A stretch of 64,000 nucleotides of DNA from Bacillota bacterium (GTDB lineage Bacteria; Bacillota; Clostridia; Acetivibrionales; DTU013): positions 62,001 to 126,000 of the forward strand of contig JAEZCO010000087.1 of NCBI GenBank assembly GCA_023433505.1, written 5' to 3'. Positions 41,073 to 48,620 of the stretch are shown in pieces (the stretch's first letter is position 1; the number at the start of each line of letters is the position of its first letter). The notes below the pieces were generated by a model that saw nothing but the letters and a program-made list of their open reading frames with translations, had not been told where the DNA came from and did not search any database. A program made the position numbers and the translations under genes.

Positions 41073-41816
41073 ATGAATGAAATACAATTTTTGAAAACCA
41101 TGATAGAAACAATAAAATACGATGAATATGACCATAAAGATGAATTGCTTGGCATTTTGAGAAATTCCATAATTACATTCGATAAAACAAGTAATTTCAC
41201 TCGAAAAACATGGCAATGTTGGGAAAATGTCGACCTAAGAGTACCTATACCAATGCTAAAAGTTGCAAGAAATTTTAAAACAGAATTAGTAAAACTGGCC
41301 TCTATAGTATACATAGAAACTCCAGATTATGATTTTGGGGATTTTAATATAAAACCAAAACCAGTAGAACTCGATGAAGATGAAAGTATTGAACATGATG
41401 TTTTCTTTGATGATTTAAAAGATACAATAATACAAGGGATTCGTAATGCTAAGTATACAATATGGGTTGCTGTAGCCTGGTTTACTGATAATGTGATATT
41501 TGAAGAGTTAATGCTAAGAAAAAAAGACGGAGTGCATGTACGGATTATTACATCAGATGAATCATCAAATCAGCATATTATGGATAAGTTGGAAAGGAAT
41601 TTTGATGTAGTTAAAATCCCACTGAAAGGGAAGTATTTATCAAATAGGCTTCATGATAAATTCTGTATAATTGACTTTGAATTTGTAATGCACGGTACTT
41701 ATAATTGGAGTAAGAATGCTGAAGGAAACGATGAGACTTTGGCTACTGCTCTTGACCGTGACTTTGTGAGAAAATTTGCCGATGAATTTATGAGGTTATA
41801 TCAAGAAAACAAATGA
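41073..41816 (+). CDS. PLD-like nuclease
   Basis: A 247-residue protein with one phospholipase-D motif: LHDKFCIIDFEF (HxKx4D), then HGTYNWSKNAEGNDETLAT with the Gly/Asn/Glu residues that complete the active site. IWVAVAWFTDNVIFEELMLR and VHVRIITSDESS are the flanking strands of the PLD fold. Single-motif members are dimeric nucleases (Nuc, BfiI type) rather than lipases. The first 110 residues are an extra helical domain (FLKTMIETIKYDEYDHKDEL) of unknown type. A ribosome site (GAGG) lies 11 bases upstream. It is followed at 84 bases by the SIR2/AbiH-like gene, on the same strand, in a defence-rich neighbourhood. Confidence 0.82.
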   Translation: MNEIQFLKTMIETIKYDEYDHKDELLGILRNSIITFDKTSNFTRKTWQCWENVDLRVPIPMLKVARNFKTELVKLASIVYIETPDYDFGDFNIKPKPVELDEDESIEHDVFFDDLKDTIIQGIRNAKYTIWVAVAWFTDNVIFEELMLRKKDGVHVRIITSDESSNQHIMDKLERNFDVVKIPLKGKYLSNRLHDKFCIIDFEFVMHGTYNWSKNAEGNDETLATALDRDFVRKFADEFMRLYQENK

Positions 41817-41900
41817 AATTCTTATCTACAAGTGGAACCTCGTCTACAAAATGCATAAGGTCAAACAAAATGTTTTACCATGAATGGAGAGGGATATTTT

Positions 41901-43412
41901 ATGGCGGATAAAATAATGAATTCTCTTCTTATAGGCAACGGACTTGACATTCAAGCTGGAGGAGATGATTATCTGAATAAGTGGATAATAGTCCGTCTAC
42001 TGGCTAAAGCAAAAAATGGTAAGTATGATGTGTTATTCATGGATAGTGAAGATGCAAAGCCAACTTTAACTGGTGATGAAATTGTTGAATTGTTTAATGG
42101 GATGGTTGACATTGCGAATAAGGCTCTTGAAAACAAGTACGACCAACTCGTTAGTGATTATGGTGATAAAGATGTAATAGAAGCTCTCAATGATTTTAAA
42201 AAACGCTATACTTTTAAAATAGCCAGTATCGAAGAAATAGGTATGGAAGATTGGGTATTAATGTTATTACTGTTTTTAATCGAACAAGGCGACATAATAG
42301 ACAAATATGAAGCGGCTAAACAGGGGTTTGAGCGCATGGTTTTTGATTCGATTTATTGCGAAGGTAACATACAACGATTAAAAATGGGAAAATCATCAAA
42401 ACTATATTTTAGCAATTTTGACAATATATTTACACTCAATTACGATAATTCTCTCGAAAAATTAACCAATCAACCTGTTTTTCACTTACATGGCGATTTT
42501 TATACAAAAAGCATTTCAGAAAACCCCGACAACGCATATGGTTACTTACGTAAGCAAAATGGGCAAAATTTATGGTTCGCCCCACAATATGAGCATTGTA
42601 ATTGTAATGCAATTCTTGATTTTAGTGGTAGTCGTAAGTACAATTTTGCCACAAGTTTAACGAAAGCATTTTTTGAATTTGAAAAATTTAAAGAAGCATA
42701 CTCCTACATCGATAGTCTTGAACAGATGCTTGAAAAATTTCCTGCTGAACAAAGGGATATCATTCATATCGGTATTGAAAAAAATCTTCCATGTGGTCAT
42801 AACTATCATTTTCAAGATTTTGAAAAATCAAATGGCACATTAACGATAATTGGATTAGCACCGCAAAATGATAGTCACATTTTTTCATGCATAAATAAAA
42901 GCAATATTGAAAAAGTTGTGTTTTATCATTATTTTGGTGGAAAAAGTGATGATGAGGTTGATGCGGAAATCAAAACTATAACTTTGGCAATAACTAAGCC
43001 TTACATAATAAAGAATATTAAAAAAGTATGGGATGAAATCAATCTATCGAAACCTAATAATAGCACAACATATACCCAGATTTTACTAAGCAGAAAGAGA
43101 AATGACGACTTTTTGAATCTATTTAATTCGCTTTATCCAAATGCTACTGTTTCAATCGAAGATATTTTGCGGCAGTTGAGGTCAATTCCAGTAACAACCG
43201 AAAAAGCTATATGTAAGATGATGGCTTCTGAAATAATAAAAGAAAAGTATCACACTACTCCACAATCTGAAAAGGAACTTTTTCGGCATTTTATTGATTT
43301 TGGAAAAACTCTAAAAATAGCATCAATAAGTCCTCAAACTCTCTATTTTCTATATTTCATAAACTCGCAAACAAATGGTAAAAAAAGCAAATCAGCAAAA
43401 AGGCGAAAATAG
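41901..43412 (+). CDS. SIR2/AbiH-like protein, probable anti-phage effector
   Basis: A 503-residue soluble protein. The start LLIGNGLDIQAGGDD and the central FTLNYDNSLEKLTNQPVFHL followed by HGDFY are the nucleotide-fold marks shared by SIR2-like and AbiH-type abortive infection proteins (GNGxD; TxNYD; HxHG). NAD would bind at GNG and the HLHG region. The C-terminal 120 residues are helical and Lys-rich. ATG 41901 is chosen because GAGAGGG lies 7 bases upstream. It follows a PLD-nuclease gene on the same strand; the two may act together. Its exact family is uncertain. Confidence 0.68.
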   Translation: MADKIMNSLLIGNGLDIQAGGDDYLNKWIIVRLLAKAKNGKYDVLFMDSEDAKPTLTGDEIVELFNGMVDIANKALENKYDQLVSDYGDKDVIEALNDFKKRYTFKIASIEEIGMEDWVLMLLLFLIEQGDIIDKYEAAKQGFERMVFDSIYCEGNIQRLKMGKSSKLYFSNFDNIFTLNYDNSLEKLTNQPVFHLHGDFYTKSISENPDNAYGYLRKQNGQNLWFAPQYEHCNCNAILDFSGSRKYNFATSLTKAFFEFEKFKEAYSYIDSLEQMLEKFPAEQRDIIHIGIEKNLPCGHNYHFQDFEKSNGTLTIIGLAPQNDSHIFSCINKSNIEKVVFYHYFGGKSDDEVDAEIKTITLAITKPYIIKNIKKVWDEINLSKPNNSTTYTQILLSRKRNDDFLNLFNSLYPNATVSIEDILRQLRSIPVTTEKAICKMMASEIIKEKYHTTPQSEKELFRHFIDFGKTLKIASISPQTLYFLYFINSQTNGKKSKSAKRRK

Positions 43413-43667
43413 GATTGCTTCGGAAACTATTTGAAACAGAAAAAATATAGCTGGCATTGACAAGATAGTGTAAAATAAATCATTCTATTTCCATTACAAT
43501 TGTATAATCAGATTTTTAGCCTGTTCTTGCAATCAAAACCAAGGTTTTCAGGGGTTTTCAGATAAAAACGTGTAAAAAGATAATTTCAACCCCTTTTCCT
43601 TAACATTTCTTGAAATCTATATACAATATCTATTTAGCATTTTTTTAAAACGAAAGGGGATTTTAAA

Positions 43668-44266
43668 ATGCCAATGTACGGATACGCACGATGCAGTACA
43701 GATAATGTCAAGCAGGACATATCACGTCAAATTCGAGATTTGAAAGGGGTAGGAGTAGAAGAGGAAAACATTTTTTTGAGTATGGCTCTGGGACCAAAGC
43801 AGACAGGGTGCAGCTAAAACGGCTGATGGATAAGTGTAATGCAGGTGACACTATAATTATTACTGAGGTAAACCGTATTACCAGAAGTACAAAACAGTTG
43901 TGCGAGATAATTGAATTTGCAAAAGACAGAAAAATAAAGCTAATACTTGGTAGCCTTATCGTTGATTGCATCAAGACACTTGACCCCATGACAGAGGGTA
44001 TGTTGAAATTAATGGGCGTTTTTGCAGAGCTTGAAAGAAATATGATAAGCCAAAGGGTTAAGAGCGGTATGGTTAATACAATATCAAAAGGCAAAATAGT
44101 AGGCAGACCAGCAATGACAAAAGAAGACATACCTTCTATTGTGGTTAAAGCTTATGAACTTTTAAAAGGTGGTAGGATTAATAAGTCTGAATGCTCACGA
44201 ATGTGCTCAATTTCACGCCCATCTTTATACAAGTACATAAAAATTCTTAAAACAGAAAATGCGTAA
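43668..44266 (+). pseudogene. Serine resolvase with a frameshift
   Basis: A Tn3/Hin-type resolvase of about 200 residues. It starts MPMYGYARCSTDNVKQDISR (catalytic Ser10) after AAAGGGG. At a run of seven T (about 43771-43777) one T is missing: the frame then stops at 43818, whereas the next frame carries the rest from GTKADRVQLKRLMDKCNAGD through EVNRITRSTKQLCEIIEFAK and an HTH (SECSRMCSISRPSLYKYIKI). If the shift is real the enzyme is inactive, although slippage at the T run could restore it. Resolvases like this resolve multimers or replicative transposition products. Confidence 0.82.
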
Positions 44267-44270
44267 AAAA

Positions 44271-44312
44271 AATAACCACCAGATGCTTAAGGCATGCATG
44301 GTGGTTATTCTT
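44271..44312. terminator. Terminator after the resolvase gene
   Basis: AATAACCACC and GGTGGTTATT form a perfect stem with a structured loop, followed by CTTTTT. Confidence 0.75.
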
Positions 44313-44329
44313 TTTATGCTAAAAGGGAT

Positions 44330-44720
44330 GTATGTAAACAAATTATGTATCATCGGGCCAGTTAAGACAGGAAGCTAACATAGTTAGCACTGAGGATTAC
44401 CCTCAAACATATTTTTCACGTTTGTCTTTACGTTGGGAAAACACTATAACCCAGTCGGCTGCAAAAAAAATTGCAATCATCGGTTTAAAATAACCGATTT
44501 GTCCTCGTGACGGGTGGACTGCCGATGTCAATTATAAACGGCAAATGAAACTGTTTTTTCTGTATATTATACGACTCATGTGTTTCCATAACCTTCCGAG
44601 GGAGATGAAAACGAGAAGACCAAACAAAAAGAAAAATAAAGACCAATACGACAAATGGAGTCTTATCGGAACTTATAAAAATAAACAGAAAAATAATTGA
44701 TGTTTTTATTATATTAGTAT
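44330..44720 (+). other. Structured gap with possible non-coding RNA
   Basis: No supported gene. Hairpins occur at GAGGATTACCCTC (44391), ATCGGTT/AACCGAT (44480-44500) and GTTTGTC..; G-rich segments (CTCGTGACGGGTGGACTGCC) follow. A 31-40 codon Lys/Asn-rich frame at about 44576-44699 (MKTRRPNKKK) has a weak GAGGGAG site. The block could be a non-coding RNA or the tail of a lost gene. From 44740 to 44880 the minus strand keeps a short frame SHLIADVENRWGNAKIIKTE, probably a gene remnant. Confidence 0.35.
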
Positions 44721-44915
44721 TTTAGTTTTTGTTAAATTTAAAGAAGTGATTGCATTATATCTTGTCCCACAGACTGGTTTTATCCCTGTGCACTTAAGCG
44801 TCCTTTTCCGTTTTAATAATTTTAGCATTCCCCCATCTATTCTCGACATCCGCAATGAGGTGGGAGACATCTGTTTATTGTTATATGGATATAAGTTTGT
44901 TTTTCGGAATCATAA

Positions 44916-47900
44916 TTAATCCTCAACTTCAATATACTTTATTTTTCTCAATATGAATGCTGGAAGTGTCCCTTCAAGGACATCTACAATTCTTTTGTTA
45001 ATTTTTGGATTCTCAATACTTCCACTTTCATAAAGAACTTTATTATCTATTTTATTTATTTCTGAATAAATAATTTGTTCTGCATCGCAAGCCACAGCAA
45101 TATTAGGATTGTGCGTTACAATTATTACTTGCCTTTTCTTTTTTGCTTTTCTAATAAATGGTACTAACTTTTCAAATACAGACTGGTTATCAAGATTATC
45201 TTCTGGCTGGTCAATAATTAATGGGCAATTCTCTCTATCCAGGGCTAAATAGAATAAGAGCAAAATCCCACCTTTTTCACCTGGAGATAGTTGTTCTAAA
45301 TACTTATTTCCAAGTCTTAACTTGTATTCAATTTTAAGATAATCGAGAGAAAAAAGTAAATCATAAAACTCATTTCTATTTTTCACCAATTTATTAACTC
45401 TACTCATATCAGCAATTATAGCACTATATATTTCGTCAATGAATTTAGAAACATCCTCAAAATTATTAAAATTGTATTTAGCAACTATTTCTTTCATTTT
45501 TATATAACCTTCTGATTTCCCTTGAAATAGGCTAACTACCCCCTGATTAATCTTATTTAGAAAATCTTCCACGGTAGAATTTTTTGCAAGAATATCAACA
45601 GAAAAGTTAATACCTTTCTGTTCATCCTCACCTATTTCTCTTAAACATTCAATAGCGTACTTATAGATATCTTTGTAATAGTTAACTTTTTGAGCAAGTG
45701 ACTCATAAATCCTATTTGTAACTTCTCCCCTTTTTAAGGTGGCGGATTTCAAATCGTTTTTAAGATATTTCTTTAAGTATCTATATTCTTTCATTAAATA
45801 TTTAAAAGATTCATTTTTATCTATTGCACCGATTAATTCTTTTTTTCTATTTTTCCAATTCTGCAATTCATCAAGATAATTTTGATAGTCTCTTGTTTCC
45901 GAATTAACTTTAGTTATTATTAAAGTTTTATCATTTAATAATATTTCTTTTTTTCTGTATAAGGAGTCCTCTGTTTGTTTTTGTTTGTCTTGCTCTAATA
46001 ATTTGTAAATTTGTTTCTTTTTTACAGTTATCGTTTCCATATACTTCTTAAATATATCATTATTAATTTTTAATTCGATTATCTCCTCTACATTTTCCTT
46101 GATTTCATATTTTTCAAAGGTTTGCTTAATTTCCAAATGAGTTTTGTCATACTTATCTTTAATATCATTAATTTTTTCTTTTATATGATTAAAATCAGTC
46201 TCAAAAATATTGTACCTTTTCAATAATTCTTCTTCTTTCCGTATTTGTTCCTCTATTTCTTTAATATTACAATCTATTTCAAATAATTTTTTGTTTTCTT
46301 CAGAATATTCAAAGTTATCAGGTGCATCTTTAGTTTCAGGTTTAAGTTTCTTGTGAGCAATTATCTCATTAATCTTTGATTTAATTTCATTTTTTATTGT
46401 GTCACGATATTCTTTGATACTTTTATTTTCTAAAGCAATAATTTCATTATTAAGTTTTTGTAGTTCAATTTTTGAAATATCTATCTTATCATCTATACTA
46501 CTACATAAATAATTAATTAATTCACTAAATGTACGTTTCCCTAATTTTTCAGTCTCTGGTAGATAAGAAAAAATCATCTTATTTATTTCTTGAACAAATT
46601 CATCTCCCAAATCATTACATACATTTTCAATATATTTCTGAGGTAAATACTTAACTCTCTCAACCTCTGATGTATTAACTTTTACGGAAAGTGGTTTAAA
46701 ACCCGTTTCACATCCGTCATACCACAAAAGTGATGATTCAAAGTATTGTGCCAAATTTTCAGGCATCTTACCAAATCTATCTTTATTCAAAAAAGAGAAA
46801 TAATCTTGATTCTTACTGTTACTTACTAATCCTAATATATCAGCAAAAGCACTTTTGCCACTCCCTTTATTTCCTATTACAGCTACAAGACCACTGTTCA
46901 ATTGTATTGAATTATTAAACCAATCATCACAAGTATACTCTACAGTTTTTTTAATATAAATTGAATCAATATAATGCGACTTATTATCGTCTACAATCTT
47001 AATTTTTTCGGGCCTTTTACCAATATACACTCTATCACTTGGCTCATTCAACACCTGTAATAATCCCTCAAAAGTAGTATCTGACTTTATCCAACAATAT
47101 GCTTCATTATCTGGTATAAACAATTTTTCATACGAGTGTGCATCAGAACCCCATATACATGGCTTTTTACTTCCAAACTCTTTTTCGGTATTATTCTCAA
47201 GGCCCCATTTAATAGTATTTGCATTAGTACTAAAAACCATATTAGAAAGTGAGCAAAGTATTTTTCTTACATTATGTCCCTGTCCATTCCAATCAATTAA
47301 ACTTATATAATCATCTGCTAAAATTAGTAGATGTTTATCTTTAAAAAGACTTACAGAATTTTTCTTTAAAATTTCTTCAATTTCAGTTATTTCTACATAC
47401 GTATTCATGCACCCTATAAAATAATCTGTCTTATCTCTAAATGATTCCTGCTCACCTTTTAATTTCTTACCCAATTCAATAATATTACATTTTTTCAGTT
47501 TTCTTGTTTCTATTCCGTCAGTAGGAGTACTTTGATAATGGATATCTAAATTGTGCAAAAAATTTTCTTCAATGTCTACAATACTTACATTATTAGAAAA
47601 AATCACATGATAATTTAGCCTTCTTTCTGGACCATCCTTTTTGCTTTTAACAACCTTATCTATTCTAAACTCTATATTAGGTAATATTAATATGCTTTTA
47701 ACCTTATCAAGATAATCACTATCTATATTTATTTCTTCACTAAATAAATCTCTTAATCTATGTTCATTATTAAGATAATCATTCACTATTTTTTTGTATC
47801 CATCTATTGAAAAATAGTCAGTGATTCCAATAGCACTTATCTTGTTTTTAATGGCTTCATTAAATATAGTTTTGACGTACTTGTCCCAATCATCACCATA

Positions 47901-47981
47901 CTCATTATTTAAAACCGATTCAGGAGTATGTACATGTAAATCCCACTTTCTCCATTCTGAACCTCTAATAAAAGCTCCCAT
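44916..47981 (-). CDS. PHP-domain plus SMC-like ATPase (TrlF-type)
   Basis: A 1021-residue protein. The first 330 residues are a PHP phosphoesterase domain: WDLHVHTPES (His16, His18), IGITDYFSIDGY, and IWGSDAHSYEKL. The second part is an ABC/SMC-like ATPase split by a long coiled coil: Walker A VIGNKGSGKSAF (about 370), coiled coil about 500-780 (many Lys/Glu heptads), signature LSPGEKGG, Walker B CPLIIDQPEDNLDNQ and H-loop VTHNPNIAV. This layout is that of TrlF-like AAA/PHP proteins found in defence islands; the PHP part is likely a nuclease or phosphatase controlled by the ATPase. No companion gene is adjacent. Ribosome site GGAGATGG, 4 bases upstream. Confidence 0.8.
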   Translation of the reverse strand: MGAFIRGSEWRKWDLHVHTPESVLNNEYGDDWDKYVKTIFNEAIKNKISAIGITDYFSIDGYKKIVNDYLNNEHRLRDLFSEEINIDSDYLDKVKSILILPNIEFRIDKVVKSKKDGPERRLNYHVIFSNNVSIVDIEENFLHNLDIHYQSTPTDGIETRKLKKCNIIELGKKLKGEQESFRDKTDYFIGCMNTYVEITEIEEILKKNSVSLFKDKHLLILADDYISLIDWNGQGHNVRKILCSLSNMVFSTNANTIKWGLENNTEKEFGSKKPCIWGSDAHSYEKLFIPDNEAYCWIKSDTTFEGLLQVLNEPSDRVYIGKRPEKIKIVDDNKSHYIDSIYIKKTVEYTCDDWFNNSIQLNSGLVAVIGNKGSGKSAFADILGLVSNSKNQDYFSFLNKDRFGKMPENLAQYFESSLLWYDGCETGFKPLSVKVNTSEVERVKYLPQKYIENVCNDLGDEFVQEINKMIFSYLPETEKLGKRTFSELINYLCSSIDDKIDISKIELQKLNNEIIALENKSIKEYRDTIKNEIKSKINEIIAHKKLKPETKDAPDNFEYSEENKKLFEIDCNIKEIEEQIRKEEELLKRYNIFETDFNHIKEKINDIKDKYDKTHLEIKQTFEKYEIKENVEEIIELKINNDIFKKYMETITVKKKQIYKLLEQDKQKQTEDSLYRKKEILLNDKTLIITKVNSETRDYQNYLDELQNWKNRKKELIGAIDKNESFKYLMKEYRYLKKYLKNDLKSATLKRGEVTNRIYESLAQKVNYYKDIYKYAIECLREIGEDEQKGINFSVDILAKNSTVEDFLNKINQGVVSLFQGKSEGYIKMKEIVAKYNFNNFEDVSKFIDEIYSAIIADMSRVNKLVKNRNEFYDLLFSLDYLKIEYKLRLGNKYLEQLSPGEKGGILLLFYLALDRENCPLIIDQPEDNLDNQSVFEKLVPFIRKAKKKRQVIIVTHNPNIAVACDAEQIIYSEINKIDNKVLYESGSIENPKINKRIVDVLEGTLPAFILRKIKYIEVED

Positions 47982-48400
47982 TTTACCATCTCCCCAAATA
48001 TAGCCTATATTTCACTAATAAATAATACCCTTAATATATTACCATATTTTGTAGTTACCTGCCATTATTATATCTTTTATTGCAAAATAGGCTTAAAAAT
48101 ACTTTATTAACCAATTTTTATGCAGCGGGGCCTTTTATACACACTATAAAAATAAGAAAAATTCCACCATTTATTTAAATCAATATAGTAAAGGAAGTGT
48201 TTGTCGTGGAAAAAATTGAGTTTATCGTGGAAATTGACAGTATTGTGACAGTAAAGAAAACAACATGGATAACGGAAATAAGACTGCACAATAATAAAAA
48301 AAATATCCTAATACTAAACAAGTAGTATATTTTTTTATATTTTTTATTAAATTTTTTTAAATAGGTTATATTATTATCAGATGTTAAATTTCAAATTTAT
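47982..48400. other. AT-rich gap before yyaL fragment 5
   Basis: Mostly very AT-rich. A 42-codon plus-strand frame at 48197-48325 (VFVVEKIEFIVEIDSIVTVK) starts at a GTG with AAAGGAA nearby and contains TCGTGGAAA twice; it may be a gene remnant. Otherwise nothing is seen except the promoter region of the yyaL copy. Confidence 0.4.
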
Positions 48401-48413
48401 GGAGGTGATGCCC

Positions 48414-48578
48414 ATGACCAACTCTAAAAGAGTGCCCAATAGACTGATTTCCGAAAAAAGTCCATATTTACTCCAACATGCTTATAACCCTGTAAACTGG
48501 TTTCCTTGGAGTGATGAAGCTTTTGAAAAAGCAAAGCTTGAAGACAAGCCTGTTTTTCTCTCTATTGGGTACTCGTAG
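48414..48578 (+). pseudogene. yyaL: yyaL 5' fragment 5 (right end of the island)
   Basis: Codons 1-54 of yyaL, with a strong GGAGGTGATG site, reading NSKRVPNRLISEKSPYLLQH, AYNPVNWFPWSDEAFEKAKL and EDKPVFLSIGYS, then TAG. It joins the arm of the right attachment site and 20 bases later the yyaL body continues with TCHWCHVMEHESFEDEE. Without the 20-base insertion (TAGCTTGGTGCAAGAAACCG) the gene would be continuous. Its base composition is AT-rich, unlike the body, so this 5' end seems to have been carried by the island. Confidence 0.88.
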
Positions 48579-48620
48579 CTTGGTGCAAGAAACCGACTTG
48601 TCATTGGTGCCACGTCATGG
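48579..48620. other. Right attachment site (attR) of the island
   Basis: The arm CTTGGTGCAAGAAACC (48579-48594) is the inverted partner of the left arm (15 of 16). One base later the yyaL core ACTTGTCATTGGTGCCACGT begins. Joining the two island ends around one core gives a symmetrical site of about 54 bases, the form of an attP for a large serine integrase. Confidence 0.8.

Noticed and set aside
48381..48413. Upstream ATG at 48381 as the start of yyaL fragment 5
   Set aside because: The GGAGGTGATG site and similarity to the other fragments begin at the ATG at 48414.
20648..48594. Integrative conjugative element
   Set aside because: No relaxase, coupling protein or type IV secretion gene was recognised, so at most it is a replicating or mobilisable island.
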